Source: an uncultured Spirochaetaceae bacterium (GTDB lineage Bacteria; Spirochaetota; Spirochaetia; Treponematales; Treponemataceae). From it: a stretch of DNA of 64,000 nucleotides. This document shows positions 40,896 through 49,018 of this stretch, piece after piece (within the stretch, counting starts at the first letter, position 1; every line of letters begins with the position of its first letter). Position numbers and translations under genes: made by a program. Under the pieces are notes generated by a model, which did no database searches, was not told where the DNA came from, and worked only from the letters and a program-made list of their open reading frames with translations. The stretch covers positions 1 through 64,000 of the forward strand of contig CACZPR010000118.1 of assembly GCA_902783155.1 (NCBI GenBank). Reading direction: 5' to 3'.

Positions 40896-41489
40896 CTAAA
40901 TTTTTTTCCTAAAAATGAACGTCCTGTAGTTGCCGTAGATTTCATCACTGAATGCATCATAGACAGCCTCGCTGACCATAGAAAAACCATGGCGCAAATA
41001 CCACTGCCAGTCACAGTCGCAGTCGGTCCAGAGGTAGAGATTCTTTTTGCCATCGGCACGGAGTTTTTCGCACACGCTGCCCAAAAGTTTGGAGCCGCAT
41101 CCCTTTTTCCTGCTGACAAAAAGTGAGAGCTTTATATCGTCATCCTCCATCATTCCGAATGTCCGCCCATCCATCCACTCGATATATTCCCTGCTCATGC
41201 GGGTCGCCTTCCTGAGTTCTTCTGGAAATCGGTCTATGTTTTCGCCATACCATTTATCGACTGAAGACAGGTCTCCCTTTTCCGCAAAAAAAGTGGCCGC
41301 GCAAAATCTGCCGCACTCATCCAGCTGAAACCTGTAGTCGTTTTCAAAAATGCTGCTCCGCACAATATACTCCACATCAAAACGCCTGAACTCGCTGTCA
41401 CCGACCGGTGGACTCCACATGGGAACCACAACATCAACAACATATGGAATATTTTTCATATCGAACGGAGCAATTTTTTTTTCGCACAT
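40896..41489 (-). CDS. GNAT-family N-acetyltransferase
   Basis: 197 residues from ATG 41489; the open frame to 41714 crosses the divergent gene and is rejected. The C-terminal GNAT core is visible: IKLSLFVSRKKGCGSKLLGSV for acetyl-CoA pyrophosphate binding (V-x4-R/K-x-x-G-x-G), then NLYLWTDCDCDWQWYLRHGFSMV. The N-terminal half has two clear stretches, VEYIVRSSIFENDYRFQLDE and EYIEWMDGRTFG, not assignable to a subfamily. The substrate is unknown. TATACT ends 6 nt before the start codon, with no Shine-Dalgarno. Divergent from an FMN oxidoreductase gene with only 45 bp between the start codons. Confidence 0.82.
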   Translation of the reverse strand: MCEKKIAPFDMKNIPYVVDVVVPMWSPPVGDSEFRRFDVEYIVRSSIFENDYRFQLDECGRFCAATFFAEKGDLSSVDKWYGENIDRFPEELRKATRMSREYIEWMDGRTFGMMEDDDIKLSLFVSRKKGCGSKLLGSVCEKLRADGKKNLYLWTDCDCDWQWYLRHGFSMVSEAVYDAFSDEIYGNYRTFIFRKKI

Positions 41490-41495
41490 GGACTT

Positions 41496-41528
41496 AGTAT
41501 AGAACAAGTGAATCAAAAATGCTATGCT
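41496..41528. promoter_or_regulatory. Overlapping divergent promoters, both next to start codons
   Basis: Leftward -10 TATACT (41501-41496) lies 6 nt from ATG 41489. Rightward -10 TATGCT (41523-41528) lies 6 nt from ATG 41535. The -35 zones overlap in the 21 nt between them, so the two polymerases would compete. Confidence 0.5.
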
Positions 41529-41534
41529 TTTTAC

Positions 41535-42224
41535 ATGAAGACTGTAATAATAAACGGAACAAATCACAAGGGATCGACATACCGCATTGCTCGGAATCTT
41601 GCAGAAAAAGTTGGCGGAGAGACTGTAGAATTTTTTCTTCCACATGATTTTGGAGAATTCTGTCTCGGATGCACAAACTGTATTTTGAACAGCGAAACAA
41701 AATGTCCGCACCATGAAAAACTTCTTCCAATCACACAGGCAATCAGCGAAGCCGATTTGACAATACTTTCAAGCCCCACCTATGTCTACCATGTGACAGG
41801 AGCGATGAAGGCACTTCTTGACCACTATGGATACATCTGGATGGCGCACAGACCGGAGCCGGGCATGTTCAAAAAACAGGCGGTCGCAATAACAACGGCG
41901 GCAGGAGCCGGAATGGGTTCCACATTGAAGGACATGGCGGACAGCCTGTTTTTCTGGGGAACGGCAAGAGTTTACAAACTTGGATTTGCGGTCGCGGCAA
42001 TGAACTGGGACTCAATCAATGAAAAAAAGAAAAAAAAGATTGATAAGAAAACAAATGCGCTCGCAAAAAAAATCACAAGGCGCAACGGGAAAGTTAAGCC
42101 CGGATTCAAGACCAAGGCATTCTTTTTCCTGATGCACCTCATGGAGAAAAACGGATGGAACCAGGCGGACTCAAAGTACTGGCACGAAAAGGGATGGACA
42201 GAAAAAAATCGTCCATGGAAATAG
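41535..42224 (+). CDS. NAD(P)H-dependent FMN oxidoreductase, flavodoxin-like fold
   Basis: 229 residues from ATG 41535. The flavin phosphate loop is INGTNHKGSTYRIA, followed by cysteine-rich FCLGCTNCILNSETKCPHH (about 46-66) typical of iron-sulfur-flavoprotein-like reductases, then SSPTYVYHVTGAMKALLDH and TTAAGAGMG. The C-terminal 70 residues are Lys-rich and helical, longer than in simple members. It probably reduces flavins, quinones or small oxidants in the cytoplasm. Whether it carries an Fe-S cluster depends on that cysteine patch. Converges on feoB with an 18-bp gap that contains a GGGG/CCCC stem. Confidence 0.85.
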   Translation: MKTVIINGTNHKGSTYRIARNLAEKVGGETVEFFLPHDFGEFCLGCTNCILNSETKCPHHEKLLPITQAISEADLTILSSPTYVYHVTGAMKALLDHYGYIWMAHRPEPGMFKKQAVAITTAAGAGMGSTLKDMADSLFFWGTARVYKLGFAVAAMNWDSINEKKKKKIDKKTNALAKKITRRNGKVKPGFKTKAFFFLMHLMEKNGWNQADSKYWHEKGWTEKNRPWK

Positions 42225-42242
42225 ACCGGGGGACTGCCCCAA

Positions 42243-44588
42243 TCATTTCATAAACAGAAGACCTGCCACATGGACCAAAAATGCCGCGAGCCATGCAATT
42301 GCGCATTGCCACAGCACAAGTCCTGCCGCCCATTTTCTACCAAGCTCCCTTTTCACCGAAGCAATCGCGGCCACACAGGGGGAATAGAGCAGACTGAAAA
42401 CAAGAAGGCTCGCAGCAGAAAGCCGGTTCAATGCTTCCGCGACACCGCCGTTAAAAAGAATCTCCATCGTGGAGACAACGCTTTCCTTCGCCATGACACC
42501 AGAAATCAGGGACGTGCAGATTCTCCAGTCGCCAAGACCAAGCGGCCGCATGACCGGTTCTAGCAATCCAGAGATTTTTGCAAGAATACTTTGCGACGAG
42601 TCCTCAACAAAAGTCAGATGGAGGTCAAAGCTCTGCAAAAACCAGATTACTATTGTCGCAATAAAAATCACCGTGAACGCGCGTTCCAGAAAATCCTTCG
42701 CCTTTTCCCACAAAAGCTGTCCGACATTTTTTGGACTTGGCAGACGGTAGTTCGGAAGCTCCATCACAAAGGGAACAGGCTCCCCCTTGAACAAAGTTTT
42801 TCTATACAGCAACGCAACCAGAATTCCAAGGACGATTCCAAGAACATAAAGACCCGTCATAACCAGCGCGCCATGTCCAGGAAAAAAAGCCGCAACAAAG
42901 AACGCATAGATTGGAAGTTTCGCGGTGCAGCTCATAAAGGGAGTTAGAAGGATTGTCATTTTTCTGTCACGCTCGCTCGGAAGAATTCTTGTTGACATGA
43001 CTGCGGGAACTGTGCATCCAAATCCAATCAGAAGGGGAACAATGCTCCGGCCCGAAAGCCCTATTTTTCTGAGCAGCTTGTCCATCACAAAGGCGACACG
43101 CGCAATATATCCCGAATCCTCAAGAAGCGAAAGGAAAAGGAACAGAGTAACTATGATTGGAAGAAAAGAAAGAACGCTCCCCACTCCCGAAAAAATTCCG
43201 TCAACAATCAAAGCATGTAGAACATCGTTCGCCCCGACCTGCGTGAGTCCGGAATCAACAAGCGAAGTCAGCGCGTCAATACCCTTTTCCAGAAGTCCCT
43301 GCAAAAATGCGCCGATTACATTGAAAGTCAAAAAGAACACAAGGGACATAATCAAAATAAAAAAAGGAATTGCGGTGTATTTTCCAGTGAGCAGCGAATC
43401 AATTTTTTGTGAGCGAATCCGTTCCCGGCTTTCACGAGGCTTTTTGACTGTCCTCTCGCAAACATTTTTTATATAGGAATAACGCATGTCCGCAATGGCC
43501 GCGCTTCTGTCAAGTCCGCGTTCGTTTTCCATCTGTAGCGCAATATGCTCAAGAATCTCCTTTTCGTTCACGTCCAGGTCCAGCTGATATAAAATCCGCT
43601 TGTCGCCCTCAAGAAGCTTGCTCGCCGCAAAACGAACAGGGATTCCAGCCTTGTCCGCGTGGTCCTGAATCAAATGGATTACGGCATGGAGCGCACGATG
43701 GACGGCCCCACCGGAATCATTTTCGTCACAGAAATCCTGGCGCAAAGGTTTTTCCTGAAAATGCGCAACATGGACCGCATGCTTCACAAGCTCATCGACA
43801 CCCTGATTTTTTGCCGCGGAAATTGGAACGACGGGAACACCTAGAAGCTCCTCCATTTTGTTCACATCGATTGAACCACCGTTTCCTGTCACCTCGTCCA
43901 TCATGTTCAGCGCGACCACCATCGGCACATCCATTTCAAGAAGCTGCATCGTCAAATAAAGGTTGCGGTGGATGTTTGTCGCGTCCACGATGTTGATGAT
44001 TCCACGAGGCTTTTCGTTCAGAACAAAATTCCGCGAAATAATTTCCTCGCTCGAATATGGCGACATCGAATAGATTCCAGGAAGATCTGTGACAAGCGTG
44101 TTCGGATGGTTCCTGATTTGACCGTCCTTTCTGTCAACAGTCACCCCCGGGAAGTTTCCGACATGCTGGTTCGCTCCCGTAAGCTGATTGAAGAGCGTTG
44201 TCTTTCCCGAATTCTGGTTTCCGACAAGCGCATAGGTCAGAACCGTTCCATCAGGCAGAGGATTTCCGTCACCCTTCGCATGAAATTTTCCGCCCTCACC
44301 AAGACCCGGATGCGCAGTCTTTTTTTCTTTTTTGTCCTGCTTTATCGAAGAAACATTTTCACCATCTGACTGGACAACCTCGATTTTTTCCGCATCAGAG
44401 ACACGCATGGTAAGTTCGTATCCGTTTACATCAAATTCAATTGGGTCGCCCATTGGCGCAAGCTTTATTTTTTTGACAATGGTTCCGGGAATCACGCCCA
44501 TGTCCAGAAAATGCTGCCGAAGCTCCCCGTTGCCCCCGGTTTTTGAAATGCGAGCGGACCCGCCGATTGGTAAATCTTTTAATGTCAC
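42243..44588 (-). CDS. feoB: FeoA-FeoB fusion, ferrous iron transporter
   Basis: 781 residues from GTG 44588 (AGAGG 6 nt upstream). The ATG at 44615 overlaps the -10 box and cannot be transcribed usefully. An N-terminal FeoA/SH3-like domain (about 1-75, GELRQHFLDMGVIPGT, NGYELTMRVSDAEKIEV) is followed by a charged linker. The FeoB G domain (about 115-280) has G1 GNQNSGKT, G3 DLPG, G4 NMMD, then helical and membrane regions with two Gate motifs (for example GFGCTVPAVMSTRILPS). It imports Fe2+ across the inner membrane. The FeoA-FeoB fusion removes the need for a separate feoA; no feoC is present. Near the FMN reductase gene, which might supply Fe2+ by reduction. Confidence 0.93.
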   Translation of the reverse strand: MTLKDLPIGGSARISKTGGNGELRQHFLDMGVIPGTIVKKIKLAPMGDPIEFDVNGYELTMRVSDAEKIEVVQSDGENVSSIKQDKKEKKTAHPGLGEGGKFHAKGDGNPLPDGTVLTYALVGNQNSGKTTLFNQLTGANQHVGNFPGVTVDRKDGQIRNHPNTLVTDLPGIYSMSPYSSEEIISRNFVLNEKPRGIINIVDATNIHRNLYLTMQLLEMDVPMVVALNMMDEVTGNGGSIDVNKMEELLGVPVVPISAAKNQGVDELVKHAVHVAHFQEKPLRQDFCDENDSGGAVHRALHAVIHLIQDHADKAGIPVRFAASKLLEGDKRILYQLDLDVNEKEILEHIALQMENERGLDRSAAIADMRYSYIKNVCERTVKKPRESRERIRSQKIDSLLTGKYTAIPFFILIMSLVFFLTFNVIGAFLQGLLEKGIDALTSLVDSGLTQVGANDVLHALIVDGIFSGVGSVLSFLPIIVTLFLFLSLLEDSGYIARVAFVMDKLLRKIGLSGRSIVPLLIGFGCTVPAVMSTRILPSERDRKMTILLTPFMSCTAKLPIYAFFVAAFFPGHGALVMTGLYVLGIVLGILVALLYRKTLFKGEPVPFVMELPNYRLPSPKNVGQLLWEKAKDFLERAFTVIFIATIVIWFLQSFDLHLTFVEDSSQSILAKISGLLEPVMRPLGLGDWRICTSLISGVMAKESVVSTMEILFNGGVAEALNRLSAASLLVFSLLYSPCVAAIASVKRELGRKWAAGLVLWQCAIAWLAAFLVHVAGLLFMK

Positions 44589-44613
44589 GTCAATCCTCTT
44601 AGTTGTGGCATCC

Positions 44614-44643
44614 ATTATACCACAAATCACAAAAAAAATACAA
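44614..44643 (-). promoter_or_regulatory. feoB promoter
   Basis: On the minus strand TTGTAT (44643-44638), 18 nt, TATAAT (44619-44614) preceded by TGG, an extended -10. The box overlaps the upstream ATG and so decides for the GTG start at 44588, with a short leader carrying AGAGG. Confidence 0.7.
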
Positions 44644-44698
44644 AGTCCGGCCTCAGAGTCCGGGATTTTTTCCACCATGATTTTCCGTTTCCACCTTA

Positions 44699-44727
44699 TT
44701 GACCAAAAGCCCATGGAGTTTTATAAT
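44699..44727 (+). promoter_or_regulatory. carA promoter
   Basis: TTGACC (44699-44704), an exact 17-nt spacer and TATAAT (44722-44727). The predicted start near 44734 leaves a leader of about 75 nt that is mostly hairpin. Confidence 0.8.
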
Positions 44728-44741
44728 CATAATAATAAACG

Positions 44742-44797
44742 AAGACGTTTGTCTGATTTGATAAATCTTTATCAGATTGGATGAGCGTCTTTTTTTT
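44742..44797 (+). promoter_or_regulatory. Terminator-like attenuator in the carA leader
   Basis: AAGACG (44742-44747) pairs with CGTCTT (44786-44791), enclosing a second stem TCTGAT (44752-44757) with ATCAGA (44771-44776). Eight T follow (44790-44797), then immediately GAGG and the carA ATG. GATTT/AAATC inside could form an alternative pairing. No gene upstream on this strand needs a terminator here, so attenuation of carA is the natural reading. Confidence 0.7.
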
Positions 44798-44808
44798 CGA
44801 GGAATAAA

Positions 44809-45900
44809 ATGGACAAGGCGTTTTTGATTCTTGCGGACGGAACAGTTTTTGAGGGACAGAGCATTGGAGCAAAGGGAACAACAATAGGAGAGACCGTTTT
44901 CACAACCGGAATGACAGGCTACCTGGAGACGCTGACCGACCCAAGCTATTTCGGGCAGATTGTAACGCAGACCTTCCCGCTGATTGGAAACTACGGAACC
45001 ATTCCAGCCGATTTTGAAAGCAAAAAATCCTGGGCAAAAGGCTATGTCGTCCGGGAGATTTGCGACAGTCCATCCAATTTTCGTTGCGCAGGAAACCTTG
45101 ACACTTTCTTGAAGGAGCAAAAAATTATTGGCATTTCGGGCATAGACACACGTGCGCTCACAAAAAAACTTCGTGAGGCAGGTGTAATGAACGGAATGAT
45201 TGTTAGTGGCGATGACGCGGATATCAATGCTGATGAAAAAACTCTTGACAAAATCCGCTCATACAAAATTGTTGGCGCAGTAAAGAGTGTCCAGCAGAAT
45301 GTTGATTTCCCTGACAAAATTGAGCACAAAAAAAACAGCGTGGTTCTTTTTGATTTTGGGGCGAAGGCAAACATACAGCGCGAACTTGAAAAACGTGGAT
45401 GCACTGTCACCGTTGTTCCTTCAAACACAAGTGCCGAAAAAATAATTTCCCTTTCCCCGGACGGAATCATGTTGAGCAATGGTCCCGGAGATCCAGCGGA
45501 AAATACAGAAATCATCGCCGAAATAAAAAAACTCTGCGACTACAAAAAAATCCCAATCTTCGGAATCTGCCTTGGACACCAGATGCTTGCGCTTGCACGT
45601 GGAGCAAAAACAGCCAAGCTAAAATATGGACACCGTGGAGGAAACCACCCTGTAAAAGACTGTGCGAGCGGAAGAGTCTACATCACAAGCCAGAACCATG
45701 GTTACGCGGTTGAATCCGATTCACTTCCTGATTTTGCAAAAATGAGTTTCGTCAATGTAAACGACGGAACCTGTGAAGGAATAGACTACACGGACATAAA
45801 TGCGTTCAGCGTCCAGTTCCATCCCGAAGCATGCGGTGGACCGCACGACACAAATTTTTTGTTCGACAGATTTTTCGCAATGCTATCAGCCGGTAACTAA
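44809..45900 (+). CDS. carA: Carbamoyl-phosphate synthase small subunit
   Basis: 363 residues, full length. CarA releases ammonia from glutamine and passes it to CarB for carbamoyl phosphate, used for pyrimidines and arginine. The N-terminal domain starts KAFLILADGTVFEGQSIG. The class I amidotransferase domain has the nucleophile in FGICLGHQMLALARG and the His-Glu pair in VQFHPEACGG. GAGG precedes the ATG. The gene has its own promoter and attenuator-like leader. It does not adjoin carB, whose C-terminal half is encoded 4 kb away on the other strand. It overlaps the converging LPG-synthase-like gene by 15 bp. Confidence 0.95.
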   Translation: MDKAFLILADGTVFEGQSIGAKGTTIGETVFTTGMTGYLETLTDPSYFGQIVTQTFPLIGNYGTIPADFESKKSWAKGYVVREICDSPSNFRCAGNLDTFLKEQKIIGISGIDTRALTKKLREAGVMNGMIVSGDDADINADEKTLDKIRSYKIVGAVKSVQQNVDFPDKIEHKKNSVVLFDFGAKANIQRELEKRGCTVTVVPSNTSAEKIISLSPDGIMLSNGPGDPAENTEIIAEIKKLCDYKKIPIFGICLGHQMLALARGAKTAKLKYGHRGGNHPVKDCASGRVYITSQNHGYAVESDSLPDFAKMSFVNVNDGTCEGIDYTDINAFSVQFHPEACGGPHDTNFLFDRFFAMLSAGN

Positions 45901-46815
45901 TACGACATTGTACTTGTCCAAAACTTTTTCGGGATAGTAGGACAGCTTTGCCTTCCTGAGTCCTTCGACACCCAAATCTTCCTCGCGGTTGATGTATTTT
46001 GTGGAAAGCGTTTTCGCAAACTCATTGTTTATTATTGCGTACCCCCCATCCTTTGCGAAAGAGGAAAGACATTTCTCAAAATGAATGTCGGTGACATCCG
46101 GACTCAATCTGCTGGAAATACAGAACGCAACCGGACAATCCTGGACAAAAACAATTCCGCCTGACATCCCACAGTATTTTGAAAAACAGTCAAAACTGTC
46201 CAGGGCATTTTTTATAATCGCGCGCTCAGTCTGCAAATCTTCGGAAAAACTTTTTACCCCATCCCTTTCGCCACTTTCAAGAAGCCATTTTTCCTCAACA
46301 CGCATCACGGATTCCAGATTGTCCGGTCCCAGAAGCTCGAACCTGTATTCCGGATATTTTTTTATGAACTGGTGGACATGGTTTCTTTTTTTGCTGAATT
46401 TTTTTCCCGGAAGATTGGCAAGATTTTCTGTCAAATAAATATAATCCCCAAGTTCCGGTGCGGCATCAATTTTCGGGGAGCCATAAAGTTTGCATAGGAT
46501 TTCCTTTTCATCCGAATTTATGTTTCCAAAAACACATTCACAATCTGAAGTCCGCGCATCATCCAAAATGTTTTCCAGCGCATTTTTTATTTCCGAATTG
46601 TCGCCGTCAATATTGTGCGGAAATCCAAAATAAGTTTTTCCATCCGCAAAATATTTTTCGTAAATCCACCCGTCGCAAACGGAAAGCTGCGAGCTGTATT
46701 TTTTTTCGTACAGAATGGAATTTACCGCGCTGTAGTTGTTCTCAAAAAAATTATTGGCGAAGGCACATTTCTGCAAAAGCTCCGCATCCGCCAAAAGGGT
46801 CGTATGCCATATCAT
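45886..46815 (-). CDS. DUF2156/LPG-synthase-C-like protein
   Basis: 309 residues. It resembles the soluble C-terminal domain of phosphatidylglycerol lysyltransferases, a double-GNAT fold that moves aminoacyl groups from tRNA to lipids. Recognisable parts are the N-terminal FANNFFENNYSAVNSIL, the middle GKKFSKKRNHVHQFIKKYP, and the end YINREEDLGVEGLRKAKLSYYP. There are no membrane helices, so it is the stand-alone cytosolic form, whose substrate is unknown. It is the last gene of the leftward operon from 52602, 2 bp after a DinB-like gene. Its 3' end overlaps carA. Confidence 0.82.
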   Translation of the reverse strand: MIWHTTLLADAELLQKCAFANNFFENNYSAVNSILYEKKYSSQLSVCDGWIYEKYFADGKTYFGFPHNIDGDNSEIKNALENILDDARTSDCECVFGNINSDEKEILCKLYGSPKIDAAPELGDYIYLTENLANLPGKKFSKKRNHVHQFIKKYPEYRFELLGPDNLESVMRVEEKWLLESGERDGVKSFSEDLQTERAIIKNALDSFDCFSKYCGMSGGIVFVQDCPVAFCISSRLSPDVTDIHFEKCLSSFAKDGGYAIINNEFAKTLSTKYINREEDLGVEGLRKAKLSYYPEKVLDKYNVVLVTG

Positions 46816-46817
46816 TT

Positions 46818-47321
46818 TTAAAATCTATTCAGTCCCGAGAATTTGTTCCATTCCTTTTTGCTTTCAAATGTTATCGCACTTGAAAGTCCCACATGCCACA
46901 TCAAATGCCTGAACTGCGCCAAGATGAGTTCCAGCCTTGTATGTCCACAGCCATCAGGTTTCTGCAAAAGTTTTTCCGCGGTCAATGTCTCAAAATAATT
47001 TTCGATTTTATTTTTGACATAGCCAAAATAATCAAGCAGCTTTTCCCTTGAAATTACAATGGATGAATCCTTTTCATAACCCGGGCGGCCAGAATCAACC
47101 ACGCTCAGATTTTCGGGAATTCCAAAAAGTTTTTCACCCTCGTAAACATAGTTGTCCGGATTGATAAAAAACTTGTCCATGGAATGTAGGTAATGAAAAA
47201 TATAGCGTGAATTGTTTTCCGCATCAAAAACGGTTTCCAAATCCGCCATAAGAATTTGGTCCTCGACATTCTTAAAATTTATTTCCTGCTGGCTCTTTAT
47301 CTGCCTTACGATTTCTTCCAT
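46818..47321 (-). CDS. DinB-like four-helix protein
   Basis: 167 residues from ATG 47321 (GGGG 7 nt upstream), rather than the longer frame to 47372. The protein is helical with histidines at positions suited to the DinB/YfiT metal site: YIFHYLHSMDKFF near residue 45 and LAQFRHLMWHVGL near residue 140. Members include thiol-dependent S-transferases and many of unknown function. It lies between an acetyltransferase gene (19 bp) and the LPG-synthase-like gene (2 bp) in an operon. The assignment rests on the His pattern and overall length, so the subfamily is uncertain. Confidence 0.65.
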   Translation of the reverse strand: MEEIVRQIKSQQEINFKNVEDQILMADLETVFDAENNSRYIFHYLHSMDKFFINPDNYVYEGEKLFGIPENLSVVDSGRPGYEKDSSIVISREKLLDYFGYVKNKIENYFETLTAEKLLQKPDGCGHTRLELILAQFRHLMWHVGLSSAITFESKKEWNKFSGLNRF

Positions 47322-47340
47322 TTCGATACCCCACAAAAAA

Positions 47341-47892
47341 CTATTTTTCCAAATCCAGACACATGAGGACAAGAGTCTGCCAACCCGTCACACGCGACCG
47401 GAAACCTTTTGGATTCCTTCCATACTCCACGAAACCCATTTTTTTATAAAGGGACAACGCCCTCCCGTTTTCAGCAACAACATCAAGCTCCAGCTGCGAA
47501 TATCCGGCGCTCTTCGCACATTCAACGCAGGCTCCAAGCATGGCTCCCCCGATTCCAAGCCCCCAATAGTTTTTGTCGATTCCAATTCCGAATACCGCGC
47601 GGTGCCTTGTTTTTTCTTTTGCGCCAACACATTCAATTCCTGCAGTACCTACAATTTTCCCATCAATCTCTGCAACAATTTCAATCTCGTTTGCGCTTTC
47701 AGTTTTTTTCTTCAGAAAATCCGCTTCCTCCACGGCGTTCATTGAATTTTCTTCAGGGTAGGACAAAAGAAAATCCGTCTGCCCATGCGTCAGATTGAAA
47801 ACCTCGAACACGGCCTCACCATCCATTTCGGTTCCGTTTCTCAGAACACATTCCCTTCCGTCTTTCAGTTTTATCGTTTTAAAATATTCCAT
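47341..47892 (-). CDS. GNAT-family N-acetyltransferase
   Basis: 183 residues from ATG 47892; GGGGTGA overlaps the methylase stop. The GNAT core is clear: IVAEIDGKIVGTAGIE, then acetyl-CoA loop AVFGIGIDKNYWGLGIGGAMLGACV (IGIDKNYWGLGIGG), LELDVVAENGRALSLYKKMGF and EYGRNPKGF. This is the RimI/RimJ-like arrangement for proteins or small amines. The substrate is not predictable. It is third from the end of the operon that begins with a chemoreceptor and includes an adenine methylase. Confidence 0.88.
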   Translation of the reverse strand: MEYFKTIKLKDGRECVLRNGTEMDGEAVFEVFNLTHGQTDFLLSYPEENSMNAVEEADFLKKKTESANEIEIVAEIDGKIVGTAGIECVGAKEKTRHRAVFGIGIDKNYWGLGIGGAMLGACVECAKSAGYSQLELDVVAENGRALSLYKKMGFVEYGRNPKGFRSRVTGWQTLVLMCLDLEK

Positions 47893-47897
47893 AATTT

Positions 47898-49007
47898 TCA
47901 CCCCATTGATTTTTTCAAAACAAAAAGATATTCCGAAACATGTATGTCGCGGTTTCTCAAATTCCTGCTTCCCCTGAAAGTATTGTACGCAATTTTTACG
48001 GTCCTGAGCTTTCCATACTTTTTCAACATTCCGCTCATCTCGTCAAAACTTATGAAGCCCTCCGAGTTGTATGAAATCACAATAAATTTTGCGTCCAGGT
48101 TCGCAATGATTTCCTCCATGGATTTCAATGCGGAATATGATTTGTTGAACACCGAGCGTTTCCAGTCCTGCGTAATTCCGCTTACCCTGCTGACCTCAAC
48201 ATCGAGCTGGTTTTTTAGAATCAGGTTGAGCATAAAATAGTTTGACCCGTATGGATGCTGGTTGTACGGCGGATCAAGGTAGGCGACATCAATATTTTTC
48301 AGCTCACGTGAAATCTCCACAGTATCCCTTTTATGGATTTCCAGGCCGGACTCAAAATTGCTGAACACAGGTTCCTTCAGCTCTATCCTTCCAAAAATTC
48401 TTGTGAGCGCATTTTTTCCGGACGCACCAAAACATCCAATGCCAGTGTTCTTGTCCTTGTAAAATCCCTTGAAAACTCCGCTGGTGTTTACATGAATCGA
48501 TGCCTCAGTTATAAGCGGCGCAAGAAAAAATTTTTTTAAATCATCCTCGCGCACAATTTTGTCAATCAAATTTCTGTATGTGTCAATCAGGAGCGCGTTT
48601 TCGTGTGTGTAAAAAACTCTCTCGCCCTGCAAAATGTTTTCGTCATTCTTTGGGGCATAGTTTTCCGTAATGATTCCTGGAATCTTTTCCTTCTGACATT
48701 TACGCTCAATTCTCGCACGGAGACGGTCGTATTTTTCTTTCGGAAAATCCTTTTTGTTTATGAGGTAGCATGAGTTTATTACGGACGAATAATTTTCCTG
48801 GTCGTTCACAATCAGCATGGAGGAATGACTTTTCAACATGCGCGCGACAATCCCGGAACCGGAAAACAAATCAGCGCAGACAAGTTTTTCCTTCCCGATT
48901 GTCTTTGAGATTTTTACAATCTCCTTTTCAATGTTTCCAATCAGGCTCCGCTTGTTTCCAAGATAGGTAATAATCTGTGTGGTCAAAAAATCTACATTCT
49001 CTTCCAT
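47898..49007 (-). CDS. D12-class DNA adenine-N6 methyltransferase, orphan
   Basis: 369 residues. The AdoMet-binding motif is CADLFSGSGIVARML (about 44-58) and the catalytic motif is DPPYNQHPYGSNYF (about 239-252). The N-terminus QIITYLGNKRSLIGNIE is typical of MTase D12 enzymes. It methylates adenine at N6 in a short site that cannot be read from sequence. No restriction endonuclease gene is adjacent: the neighbours are a MATE pump gene (11 bp before) and an acetyltransferase gene. It may therefore be an orphan used for regulation or protection against incoming elements. Confidence 0.88.
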   Translation of the reverse strand: MEENVDFLTTQIITYLGNKRSLIGNIEKEIVKISKTIGKEKLVCADLFSGSGIVARMLKSHSSMLIVNDQENYSSVINSCYLINKKDFPKEKYDRLRARIERKCQKEKIPGIITENYAPKNDENILQGERVFYTHENALLIDTYRNLIDKIVREDDLKKFFLAPLITEASIHVNTSGVFKGFYKDKNTGIGCFGASGKNALTRIFGRIELKEPVFSNFESGLEIHKRDTVEISRELKNIDVAYLDPPYNQHPYGSNYFMLNLILKNQLDVEVSRVSGITQDWKRSVFNKSYSALKSMEEIIANLDAKFIVISYNSEGFISFDEMSGMLKKYGKLRTVKIAYNTFRGSRNLRNRDIHVSEYLFVLKKSMG

Positions 49008-49018
49008 AACTGAGATTT

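Noticed and set aside
42224-42243. Bidirectional terminator between the FMN oxidoreductase and feoB genes
   Set aside because: A GGGG/CCCC stem is present but neither strand has a following T-run.
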